DNA of 64,000 bases from Pseudoalteromonas neustonica. Lineage in GTDB: Bacteria > Pseudomonadota > Gammaproteobacteria > Enterobacterales > Alteromonadaceae. The DNA is taken from contig NZ_BDDS01000010.1 in the NCBI RefSeq assembly GCF_001653135.1, positions 48,959 to 112,958 of the forward strand. The letters run 5' to 3'. The notes beneath the pieces are model-generated. The model was not told where the DNA came from. It did no database searches and saw nothing but the letters and a program-made list of their open reading frames with translations. The position numbers were made by a program, and so were the translations under genes. This document shows, piece after piece, positions 8,583 to 16,477 of the stretch (its first letter is position 1; the number at the start of each line of letters is the position of its first letter).

Positions 8583-9374
8583 GTGAAAAATATGTCGGAA
8601 AGTAAAAAGAATAGAGAAAATAAAGCGCCAATCAGTGTTTTCATCGTCACATTGAATGAAGCTGAACATATTGAAAATACACTTAAAAGTGTCAGCGAAT
8701 GTGCTGAAGTTATTGTTATTGATTCAGGCAGTACTGATGGCACGGTTGAAATAGCTACAGAGCTAGGTGCAAAGGTAATTTACCATCCATGGGAGGGTTA
8801 TGCGAAGCAAAAGCAAATAGCGATGGAACATTGTAGCTTTGACTGGGTTTTGAATTTAGATGGTGATGAAGAACTAACGCCTTCTGCATTACAGGTCTTA
8901 TGTAATGCTATGGAGGAAGATAAATATACCGCAGTGCGTTTAAAACGTATTGATCGCTTTATTAATAAGTTTCCAACTGGTTGGGTTAAAAAGCCAAATA
9001 ATGTCAGGTTCTACAAAAAAAGTGATGCATGTTTTAACGCCAAAAAATTGGTTCATGAAAGTGCCACTGTAGAAGGTAAAGAGCTTTATGCTAAAGAGTA
9101 TTTTTTACATTATGGTTATAACGATATCGACACCTTAACAGCCAAAAATAATACTTACTCAAGCTTAAGAGCAAAAGAAAAAATTATACAAGGTAAGCGC
9201 TATTCTATTTTGAAATTATTGCTTGTTTTTCCTATTACATTTATTAAAGAGTATATATTCTGTCGATTTTTTCTGTTTGGTAATCGAGGGTTTATAAAAT
9301 CAATGATGACCGCTCATTATGCTTTTTTGAAAGAAGCAAAGTTATATGAACAAAATAAAAAGCAAAAAAAATAA
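8583..9374 (+). CDS. Family 2 glycosyltransferase, WaaE/KdtX-like
   Basis: A 263-residue GT2 glycosyltransferase. The N-terminal GT-A fold shows ISVFIVTLNEAEHIENTL, the IDSGSTDGT nucleotide-sugar loop and NLDGDEELT, which matches the DXD-type metal site. This arrangement (short protein, YHPWEGYAKQKQIA) is the WaaE/KdtX type that adds a sugar to the lipopolysaccharide inner core, so a role in LPS or another surface glycan at the inner membrane is likely. The GTG at 8583 is preceded by AAGAG at suitable spacing; an ATG lies three codons further in. A C-terminal hydrophobic stretch near 215-235 may contact the membrane. Confidence 0.82.
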   Translation: MKNMSESKKNRENKAPISVFIVTLNEAEHIENTLKSVSECAEVIVIDSGSTDGTVEIATELGAKVIYHPWEGYAKQKQIAMEHCSFDWVLNLDGDEELTPSALQVLCNAMEEDKYTAVRLKRIDRFINKFPTGWVKKPNNVRFYKKSDACFNAKKLVHESATVEGKELYAKEYFLHYGYNDIDTLTAKNNTYSSLRAKEKIIQGKRYSILKLLLVFPITFIKEYIFCRFFLFGNRGFIKSMMTAHYAFLKEAKLYEQNKKQKK

Positions 9375-9492
9375 ACCTATTTTTGGTTTGTTTGTATTTT
9401 TAGCATTATTACCCGCTGATATTGTCAGTAAATATTGTAGGCAGCAACATATAAAGTATGAAAAATTTAGTAACCGCCACGTGGTTAAATGA
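9346..9492 (+). CDS. Possible 48-residue ORF with one hydrophobic segment, overlapping both neighbours
   Basis: An ATG at 9346 inside the glycosyltransferase 3' end opens a 48-codon frame with a Lys-rich start, a hydrophobic helix (PIFGLFVFLALLPADIV) and a basic tail. It ends 35 bases inside the sulfurtransferase gene. It fills the gap between two genes and looks like a small membrane protein, but there is no clear ribosome-binding site and the composition could arise by chance. Confidence 0.22.
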   Translation: MNKIKSKKNKPIFGLFVFLALLPADIVSKYCRQQHIKYEKFSNRHVVK

Positions 9493-10300
9493 ACATCTAA
9501 CCGACCCTAAACTCGTTATTTTTGATGCAGGAATGGTGCGTCCTGGTTTACCTGGGCAATATCAGCCTCACGCTAAGCTACCCAATGCTTTGCGCTTTGA
9601 TTTTAAAAAGCAGTTAGCGGATTTATCCAGCGGCTTATCGCATACTATGTGTAGCCCTGAGCAGTTTACCGAGCAAATGCAATTGCTGGGTGTTGATAAT
9701 GATTCACTTGTTGTTATTTATGAAGATGGCGGGCTATTTAGTGCCGCGCGTGGCTGGTGGATGTTTAAAGCAATGGGCTTTGACAACGTTAAGGTTCTCA
9801 GTGGCGGTTTAGCTAAGTGGCAATCACTCGGTTACCTCACTCAAGTTGAATACAGCCAAAATCACCACAAGGGTAATTTTAAAGCAAGAGCGCGTGTAGG
9901 GTACTTTATCGATACAGCAGCCGTGTTTAATGGTATTGATGACGATGATGTACTTTTGCTTGATGCACGAAGCTATAAGCGTTTCACTGGCGAAATGGCA
10001 GAGCCTCGTGAAGGTATGCGCAGTGGGCATATTCCTAATAGTTGTTCATTACCGTTTGCAGCATTGCTCAATGACGGGGAAGCTAAGCCACTGACACAAA
10101 TAAAAGCGGCGTTTGAGGCGGTAATAGATGGCCAAAGTATCTTACAGTTTAGTTGTGGGTCGGGCGTAACAGCGTGCATATTGGCATTGTTTGCTGATGA
10201 ATGTGGCTACGAAAACTTACATGTATACGACGGTTCATGGAGTGAGTGGGGCGGCCGTGATGAGTTGCCTATCGAAACCGGCTCTAGCCCAGCACGTTAA
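9458..10300 (+). CDS. sseA: Sulfurtransferase, 3-mercaptopyruvate type (two rhodanese domains)
   Basis: A 280-residue cytosolic enzyme with tandem rhodanese domains. The N-terminal domain is inactive and the C-terminal domain has the persulfide-forming cysteine in CGSGVTA (Cys233); this loop is characteristic of 3-mercaptopyruvate sulfurtransferases rather than thiosulfate sulfurtransferases (CRKGVTA). Other family signatures are IFDAGMVRPG, VVIYEDGG and GHIPNS. It would transfer sulfur from mercaptopyruvate to thiols or cyanide. It converges with the sulfotransferase gene, overlapping it by 4 bp at the 3' ends. Confidence 0.88.
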   Translation: MKNLVTATWLNEHLTDPKLVIFDAGMVRPGLPGQYQPHAKLPNALRFDFKKQLADLSSGLSHTMCSPEQFTEQMQLLGVDNDSLVVIYEDGGLFSAARGWWMFKAMGFDNVKVLSGGLAKWQSLGYLTQVEYSQNHHKGNFKARARVGYFIDTAAVFNGIDDDDVLLLDARSYKRFTGEMAEPREGMRSGHIPNSCSLPFAALLNDGEAKPLTQIKAAFEAVIDGQSILQFSCGSGVTACILALFADECGYENLHVYDGSWSEWGGRDELPIETGSSPAR

Positions 10301-11817
10301 AGTGCAAACCCGTAGTGTTGCCAGTAATCAATGGCTTTGTTATTGAGAGGCTGGCGTACTTGTACTTTACTTGCCGTTGCTGACGGGCTGTGTTGTTTGT
10401 AAAAATCTAAACATTGTTCTTGCCACGTTAAATCACAAAATGCATAAACCCGCTGTGTGCTTGCAATCGGATTAGTTACGAGTTCTTCGTACTTTATAGT
10501 GATTACATTATCAGGGTATTTATTTGTAAAGTGCTCAATCAAATCACCGCAGTCTTCATAAAAGTTCTTTATATTATTTAAGTTATAGCTGTAGTGATGA
10601 AAGGGACTCGCTGGATTATAAAGTTGGCGAAAATTAGCAATACAGCTGTCTTTTTTCCCGCGTTGCATACAAATAATTTTAGCACTAGGAAAGGCTGCTA
10701 AAATTAAATCAATATAATAAAAATTGAATGGCTGTTTATCGCAGCTACGTAGCTGTGGATCCACTAGTTGCGTAATACGCTGTTGATATTGAGCCAATTG
10801 TGTTGTTAGTTCGCTATTTTTATACACGGCATTGATTACGCTACTATTTAACAGCTGAGTATTATTGCCTTGGCAAAGCTGGGCAATGTCATTGAGTTCA
10901 CCCACCCCTTGTACGTGTGCTGACTGGTTTATTATTTTCTCCATCAAAGTAGTGCCGGAGCGCGGCATACCCACAATAAACAATGGTGCAAAATTGTTGT
11001 GATTTATTTGCGGCCTATGATCGTCACTTAAAGCGATAAGCTGCCTACAAAATTCACGATGGGCTTGTGCGTTATATTTAACATTTTGATAGATAAGTTT
11101 TTTACTTGTATTAAAGTGAGTAAAGGCCTGCTTATAATCAGTGCAATGTTCATAATTAAGTGCAATTGCGTGGTGCAAAAATTGCTGCTGTATCGGGGTT
11201 TTAGCGTACTCGGTTAAACCTAAAAGCAGTTGTAAATGCTGCTTAGCCTGTTGGTTATCGTTAAGTTCGGCCAGTGAATAGTGAGCCTGAAAATGCTGCG
11301 GGTGTTGTTTTATAAGTGAATGCAGTAGCTGTACTGCATCATTAAATTGCCCCATTATTTTATACGCTACAGCTAAGTTATAGCTCATCTGTGGATTTGT
11401 AGGAGCATGTTGATGAGCCTGCAGTTGCCATTCTAACGCGAGTTGATAGTGCCCTAAACGAGTTAGTACATTGGCAATTAAATCGCACTCAATAGCATTA
11501 AACTGTGTGTGCTTTACTGCTTTATTAATCGCTTGTTGCGCATCTAACAGCTTGCCACTGAGTACCGCTAATTTTGCCAAGTGAGCAAAGTATAATGGCA
11601 TTGGATCAATGCTAATCGCTTTATTGAGTAGTTTATGTGCCTTGCTATTATCGTTTGCAGCAATGTTTATTTGCGCGAGTAAAAAATAACTAAAGAGATC
11701 ATTCGGTGTGTTGTTAATATTACTGACCAGTAATAAATGCGCGTCGTTAAGCTTGCCATGATTAATAGCGTGCTCAATTTGTTGTTGTAGGTTTTTTTGA
11801 ACGGATGTTAATTGCAT
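10297..11817 (-). CDS. TPR-repeat sulfotransferase
   Basis: A protein of about 506 residues with N-terminal tetratricopeptide-like repeats (to about residue 230) and a C-terminal sulfotransferase domain. The PAPS-binding 5'-phosphosulfate loop is FIVGMPRSGTTLMEKI, and the fold continues with the IICMQRGKKDSCIANFRQLY segment expected for the 3'-phosphate site. It would move a sulfate group from PAPS to an unknown acceptor. The start at 11817 (MQLTSVQKN) is preferred because the longer frame from 11853 begins inside a terminator hairpin. It lies directly downstream of a TonB receptor on the same strand, a pairing I recall as frequent in marine Alteromonadales. Confidence 0.83.
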   Translation of the reverse strand: MQLTSVQKNLQQQIEHAINHGKLNDAHLLLVSNINNTPNDLFSYFLLAQINIAANDNSKAHKLLNKAISIDPMPLYFAHLAKLAVLSGKLLDAQQAINKAVKHTQFNAIECDLIANVLTRLGHYQLALEWQLQAHQHAPTNPQMSYNLAVAYKIMGQFNDAVQLLHSLIKQHPQHFQAHYSLAELNDNQQAKQHLQLLLGLTEYAKTPIQQQFLHHAIALNYEHCTDYKQAFTHFNTSKKLIYQNVKYNAQAHREFCRQLIALSDDHRPQINHNNFAPLFIVGMPRSGTTLMEKIINQSAHVQGVGELNDIAQLCQGNNTQLLNSSVINAVYKNSELTTQLAQYQQRITQLVDPQLRSCDKQPFNFYYIDLILAAFPSAKIICMQRGKKDSCIANFRQLYNPASPFHHYSYNLNNIKNFYEDCGDLIEHFTNKYPDNVITIKYEELVTNPIASTQRVYAFCDLTWQEQCLDFYKQHSPSATASKVQVRQPLNNKAIDYWQHYGFAL

Positions 11818-11829
11818 AGTAATAAGCAT

Positions 11830-11860
11830 AAAAGCCTTGGCGTAAAACACCAAGGCTTTT
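11830..11860. terminator. Intrinsic terminator between the TonB receptor and the sulfotransferase gene
   Basis: The 11-bp stem AAAAGCCTTGG / CCAAGGCTTTT has a 9-nt loop. It follows the TonB receptor stop by 22 bp and overlaps the longest possible sulfotransferase start, which argues for the inner start at 11817. Confidence 0.75.
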
Positions 11861-11881
11861 TTAGTTTACAAAGAGCTGTTA

Positions 11882-14326
11882 TTACAGTTCAAAGTTATAC
11901 GTAAACTTCATACCAATAGTACGAGGAGTTGTGGTGTAGTGACCATACACACGTTGTAATTTAGGCAGTTCTTTGTTTAGCTCTTCATACTTAGCCATGC
12001 CAGCCCATGATTTATCACGGCGTACCGAGGTAAACGCGTACTTATCGAATAAGTTATCAACATAGAGAGTGGCTGACCACATATCACCGGTTAACTTGGC
12101 TGATAAGTTATTCAGTGCATAACCTGAAAGTGTTTCGCCATAAGCTTTTAAGCCGACTTTAGTGATCACATCACTTTGCGCGGTCATACCGTAGTTAATG
12201 CTTAGCAATTTATCATCGAGTACATCTTGCTCGTAACGTAGGCCAAATGAAAACTGATGCTCAGGCGCGCCTGGTAAACGGTCGCCATCAGAGCCATCGT
12301 AATATGTTTGATACTGTGCGTATTCATCGTCCAGTACACCTAATAACCCAGGAGCATCTTCAGTTAACTGTGCCTTTGCATAAGCATAAGCATAAGTGGC
12401 GTAGGCAGTCCAGTTATCAGCAATCATTGCGCGAGATGAAATTTCCACGCCCTTTGAGTTAGCTGTAGCTGCATTTGAGGTGATTAGCTCTTGACCATTT
12501 ACGGTTGCAGTACCTACTTGTGCGTCTTTCCAGTCAACGTTAAATAGCGCCGCATTAAAGTGTAAGCGATTTTTAAACCAGCTTGATTTAAAACCTAGCT
12601 CATAGTTTACTGTGGTATCGGGTTCATAACCAATTTCATTTGGAAGAGCACAGACTATTTGCTGTTCAGGTAATATATCTGGGCAAGGTGCTAGACCGTT
12701 GCCACCGCCAATTCTAAAGCCTTCACTTACGGTAAAATAGGCAAGTACACCAGAATTAAATGTGTAATTAGCATTAAATTTAAATAAGTTACCGTTATCA
12801 CTGGCGCTCGTATTCACCATTGTAAGTTGATCTAATGATGAAAAATCACCTGAGTACAACGGTGTTGCTGAGCCAGATGTTGTTGATACATCATACTCGT
12901 AAAAACGCGCGCCAAGTGTCACGTTAAATTGCTCGGTAAAGGCATACCCTACCTCACCAAATAAAGCTTGTTCAGTGATCTCAGAGTCACTGACTAAAAT
13001 ATACTCGAGATCTTGTTGCAGATTAGGAATATCATCGCCCCAAAACTCAGTTAAACCGGGTGTGTATTCGCGATCGTCTGAGTGAGTTTCAAGTTTGTTG
13101 TAATAACCACCGACAATCCAGTTAAAAGCGCTATCAGAGTTAGACACTAAACGAATTTCTTGAGTGAAACTATCACGTTTTGACGTATCCAAAGTTTGCG
13201 CTACAAACGCAGGGAAATCAGCATAACCACTCCAAATATCGTAAAGCAAATCAGTTTGGTCACGTTGCCCAGATTGCTCATAGCTTGACCAGCCTGATGC
13301 CGACACAAGTTCAGCAAAGCCTAAATCAGCTTTGATCTCTAAACTTAATAAATCGTTTTCTTCTTCACCTGGCTCAAGAATACGCGCGGCATTTTCATAT
13401 TGACCAATCATACCGTGTAATGGGTTGGTATCGCTTAGTGAATTATATTGCGATGTTGAATTGCCACCGTTTTCTTGCTTTTGATAAAAGTAGTTAAGCG
13501 TAGCCTCAACCGCTTCATTAGCTTGCCAACGCAGTGATACACGACCAGTAGTGATTTGCTCATCATTTACGTCACTAACACGGCGTAAGTTGGCGTTTAC
13601 ATCTTGCTGATTGGTAAAATCTGGATTTGGGTTTGATACACCGGGGTTTTGCACCACGTAGTTATAATCGATATAACCTGGGTTAGTGTAATGATTTACA
13701 CTGGCGCGAATAGCCAACACATCCTCAATTAAAGGCGTATTGAATACCAAGCCAAACTCACCGCCCGTACCGTCACTTTCATTTAATGCAAATATATCAC
13801 CGGTTACTTGGCCTTCTGTAATATCAAGCTCAGGCTGCTTTAATAAGTAACGAATAGCGCCACCTAATGTACCAGCACCATACAAAGTGCCTTGCGGGCC
13901 AATAAGTACTTCAACACGATCAACATCAGTTAAACGTAAATCAATATTAAGTGGAATTTCGCCCACATAAGTAGCAACAGTACCGCCGTCAGAAATACGA
14001 TCAGAGGTATTGGTATTTAAGCCGCGGACAATAATCGGTGAGCCTTCACGCCCGCCTTGATCAGAAATAGTTAAACCGGGCACCCAACGCGCTATATCTT
14101 CAAGATCACCAATGTTTTGATCTTTGATCACATCGCCATCAAGAGCGGTAATATTAAGGGGGGCTTCTTGCACTGAACCCGCACGACGAGTTGCAGTTAC
14201 TTGAATAGTTTCGATTGCTTTATCTGCTTGAATTGCTGATTCAGCGGCTGATAGTGGTTGGCTATTAAATAAAATGGCAGAAACGGCAGAGGCAAGTAAT
14301 GCAGGTCTAAAGGCAGTCATGTTCAT
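11882..14326 (-). CDS. TonB-dependent outer-membrane receptor
   Basis: An 814-residue outer-membrane receptor. It has a signal peptide (cleavage near PLSAAES, about residue 27), a TonB-box-like stretch ETIQVTATRR, a plug domain with APLNITALDGDVI and RGLNTNTSDRISDGG, and a 22-strand barrel ending in RTIGMKFTYNFEL. The plug resembles the CirA/FecA-like group often labelled siderophore or carbohydrate receptors, but the ligand cannot be read from sequence. There is no clear Fur box in the roughly 160 bp upstream. A terminator separates it from the sulfotransferase gene downstream. Confidence 0.9.
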   Translation of the reverse strand: MNMTAFRPALLASAVSAILFNSQPLSAAESAIQADKAIETIQVTATRRAGSVQEAPLNITALDGDVIKDQNIGDLEDIARWVPGLTISDQGGREGSPIIVRGLNTNTSDRISDGGTVATYVGEIPLNIDLRLTDVDRVEVLIGPQGTLYGAGTLGGAIRYLLKQPELDITEGQVTGDIFALNESDGTGGEFGLVFNTPLIEDVLAIRASVNHYTNPGYIDYNYVVQNPGVSNPNPDFTNQQDVNANLRRVSDVNDEQITTGRVSLRWQANEAVEATLNYFYQKQENGGNSTSQYNSLSDTNPLHGMIGQYENAARILEPGEEENDLLSLEIKADLGFAELVSASGWSSYEQSGQRDQTDLLYDIWSGYADFPAFVAQTLDTSKRDSFTQEIRLVSNSDSAFNWIVGGYYNKLETHSDDREYTPGLTEFWGDDIPNLQQDLEYILVSDSEITEQALFGEVGYAFTEQFNVTLGARFYEYDVSTTSGSATPLYSGDFSSLDQLTMVNTSASDNGNLFKFNANYTFNSGVLAYFTVSEGFRIGGGNGLAPCPDILPEQQIVCALPNEIGYEPDTTVNYELGFKSSWFKNRLHFNAALFNVDWKDAQVGTATVNGQELITSNAATANSKGVEISSRAMIADNWTAYATYAYAYAKAQLTEDAPGLLGVLDDEYAQYQTYYDGSDGDRLPGAPEHQFSFGLRYEQDVLDDKLLSINYGMTAQSDVITKVGLKAYGETLSGYALNNLSAKLTGDMWSATLYVDNLFDKYAFTSVRRDKSWAGMAKYEELNKELPKLQRVYGHYTTTPRTIGMKFTYNFEL

Positions 14327-14490
14327 TTTCCGAATAAGTTACAGTATATTTATGCTTAAAAAGTAGCCTAAACCACTTTGTAAGGCGCAATTAAGTAAAT
14401 TATTAGTGAATTTATATCCAATTGTAATGTATTTTTATTCTGATAGTCATGCGTTATTTGCAATATTATTTAAATTATTTGAATAACTAT

Positions 14491-14847
14491 TTACTGTTTT
14501 CGGTACGGACAATTTTTACAGTTGTTTTTGCAGCAGTTGCCGCGCTTTAAAAAAAACCAACGACTGAATACCATATAGCCGTTTTGCATCTCATAATCGA
14601 GGCGTTCAATTAAATTAGCATTACTTTGAAAGGGCTTAGCAAAAGCGACTTGTTCTTTAAGGGGGCGCTGATACAGCGTGTTTAAAAATGTATTAATTTT
14701 TTCCAAAGTACACACTTGGCATAAACAGCTGGTGGTTGTGCTATCAAGCGGTAAAATAGCAGGCAGCTCATTGCACCAACAGGCATTGATATTATCAACA
14801 TTGCAGGTGAGAGTAGCTTGGCATTGCGAACAGGCTAAAGTAGTCAT
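14491..14847 (-). CDS. Cysteine-rich CWC / DUF5522 fusion protein
   Basis: A 118-residue small cytosolic protein with two cysteine-rich parts. The N-terminal CSQCQATLTCN...CWC...CLCQVC is the Cys-rich CWC zinc-binding type. The C-terminal NGYMVFSRWFFLKRGNCC followed by CKNCPY is the DUF5522 signature, normally found as a separate small protein. Thirteen cysteines suggest a structural zinc or metal cluster. Function is unknown. It is divergent from the short gene at 14904, with 56 bp between them. Confidence 0.7.
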   Translation of the reverse strand: MTTLACSQCQATLTCNVDNINACWCNELPAILPLDSTTTSCLCQVCTLEKINTFLNTLYQRPLKEQVAFAKPFQSNANLIERLDYEMQNGYMVFSRWFFLKRGNCCKNNCKNCPYRKQ

Positions 14848-14903
14848 TCAATATTCATTTAAGCTTTAATAATTATCATCTATAGAATAACAGATAAACA
14901 CAT

Positions 14904-15230
14904 ATGAACAGAGCACAAGCCTTAGCAGAATTTACCACCTTTGGTAAACACAAAGACGAAGCCATCGGCATTATTGTTTCATCACTAGCAGATGATCAAA
15001 GCCCAGCCTACATATTAACGCTCGAAGCTGTACTCGATGTGCTCACTCGATGCCTTGCCGGCGAGATAGATTTAGACGATATTGAGCTGTGGGCCAATGT
15101 TATTGAATCAAGAACCGACATAGACCACAGCGCTGTCGAAGGCGCAATTTATGCCCTAAGCAACAGCGAACAAATGGGTGATCTCGATAATAGTAAAATT
15201 GAGAGATTGGTTGAGTTGTTGAAAATTTAG
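14904..15230 (+). CDS. Conserved-looking hypothetical acidic protein, 108 residues
   Basis: I do not recognise this family. The protein is acidic, predicted all-helical, without a signal peptide or membrane helix, and contains no cysteine. Codon use resembles the neighbouring housekeeping genes and an ATG follows an AT-rich promoter-like region shared with the divergent CWC gene. Its TAG stop is also the start of a heptamer repeat and is followed by a strong terminator, so the unit is probably monocistronic. Confidence 0.6.
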   Translation: MNRAQALAEFTTFGKHKDEAIGIIVSSLADDQSPAYILTLEAVLDVLTRCLAGEIDLDDIELWANVIESRTDIDHSAVEGAIYALSNSEQMGDLDNSKIERLVELLKI

Positions 15231-15248
15231 CCGTTAGCCGTTAGCCGT
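15229..15248. repeat. Heptamer tandem repeat, unit AGCCGTT (GCTAACG on the minus strand), about 2.9 copies
   Basis: Two full AGCCGTT units plus a partial one begin at the stop codon of the 108-residue gene. On the minus strand the unit reads GCTAACG, which fits the GCTNACN pattern of two other arrays in the window. Confidence 0.8.
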
Positions 15249-15260
15249 CAGTTTAGAGAT

Positions 15261-15304
15261 AAAATATAAACCGTGCTTGACTTAACAAGCATGGTTTATA
15301 TTTT
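15261..15304. terminator. Bidirectional terminator between the 108-residue gene and fbp
   Basis: A 19-bp stem from AAAATATAAACCGTGCTTG and its complement, with a single G-T wobble and a 6-nt loop, lies between convergent genes. It is flanked on each side by a heptamer array. Confidence 0.85.
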
Positions 15305-15306
15305 TG

Positions 15307-15345
15307 AGCTTACAGCTTACAGCTTACAGCTTACAGCTTACAGCT
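15307..15345. repeat. Heptamer tandem repeat, unit AGCTTAC (GCTTACA), 5.6 copies
   Basis: Five exact AGCTTAC units and four bases of a sixth end one base before the fbp stop codon. The array is perfectly homogeneous. Confidence 0.9.
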
Positions 15346-15346
15346 A

Positions 15347-16315
15347 TTACTTATGATATCCCAAGCAGGTTTCTACTTCGTTTTTAGAACCTAAAATAAC
15401 GGCTACACGCTGGTGAATGGCGTCTGGTTGAATATCCATGATGCGCTCAGTGCCTGTTGATGCAATGCCGCCAGCTTGTTCGATAAGCATGGCCATTGGG
15501 TTTGCTTCATAAAGTAAGCGTAGTTTATTTGGTTTGTTTGGATCCTTAGTGTCGGTAGGATAAGTAAATAATCCACCACGACATAAAACACGATGCACAT
15601 CACCTACCATGGCTGCAATCCAACGCATGTTGAAGTTACGAGCGCGTGGGCCTGTTTCGCCAGCCATTAAGTCATCAATGTAACTTTGCATAGCTGGTTG
15701 CCAATGGCGTTGGTTTGATGCGTTAATAGCGTATTCGTTAGTGTCTTCAGGTACTTGGGCAAAATCTTGAGTAAGTAAAAATGTGCCGTGCGTTTTATCA
15801 AGGGTGAAAAAACGTGTACCTTTACCGGTTGTTAGCGCAAGAGTAGTGCATGGGCCATATAAAACATAACCCGCCGCAACTTGATTTTTACCCGGCTGCA
15901 TAAAGATGCTCTGATCTGCTGCATCTGAACCTTCAGGTGCTTTCATGATAGAGAAGATAGTACCGACTAATGAGTTGATATCGGTATTTGATGAGCCGTC
16001 AAGCGGGTCGAATGCGACGATATATTCAGCGTCAGGGTTACCCGCAACGGTGTAATCTTCTTCTTCAGAGGCAATCGCTTTTACGTAGCCTGATTCCAGT
16101 AATATGTCTTTGAGGAGCTGGTTGGTTACTACATCAAGTTTTTTTTGTGTTTCGCCTTGAATGTTTTCATCAAGTGTTGAACCGAGTACGCCTGAAAGTG
16201 CACCTTGGCCAACACGAAAAGAAATTTCTTTACATGCAGCTAAAATGGTTCGGATCAAAGAAATTAATTCTCTTGGGCAACCGTCTTCAAGTAAAACCGG
16301 TGGAAGTCTACGCAT
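15347..16315 (-). CDS. fbp: Class I fructose-1,6-bisphosphatase
   Basis: A 322-residue cytosolic gluconeogenic enzyme that hydrolyses fructose 1,6-bisphosphate. The metal-binding signature [10 protein letters not shown] is present (residues about 113-122), with EEEDYTV upstream for the second metal site and the C-terminal substrate region [18 protein letters not shown]. Length is normal for the class. The start [12 protein letters not shown] fits the family. The gene ends beside a heptamer array and faces the 108-residue gene across a shared terminator. Confidence 0.95.
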   Translation of the reverse strand: MRRLPPVLLEDGCPRELISLIRTILAACKEISFRVGQGALSGVLGSTLDENIQGETQKKLDVVTNQLLKDILLESGYVKAIASEEEDYTVAGNPDAEYIVAFDPLDGSSNTDINSLVGTIFSIMKAPEGSDAADQSIFMQPGKNQVAAGYVLYGPCTTLALTTGKGTRFFTLDKTHGTFLLTQDFAQVPEDTNEYAINASNQRHWQPAMQSYIDDLMAGETGPRARNFNMRWIAAMVGDVHRVLCRGGLFTYPTDTKDPNKPNKLRLLYEANPMAMLIEQAGGIASTGTERIMDIQPDAIHQRVAVILGSKNEVETCLGYHK

Positions 16316-16477
16316 TCTATTTTCCTGATAACGTTATGGGCTGTAATAATCTTTTTATGTGAGAGCGACTATGACAGCAAGCGCTGAATTTCGTCTTAAA
16401 TAACTGTATTTTAGATGTAACATCCTATACTGGAAGTACCCATACAATCTTAAAACGCGAATAACAAAGATAAGATT

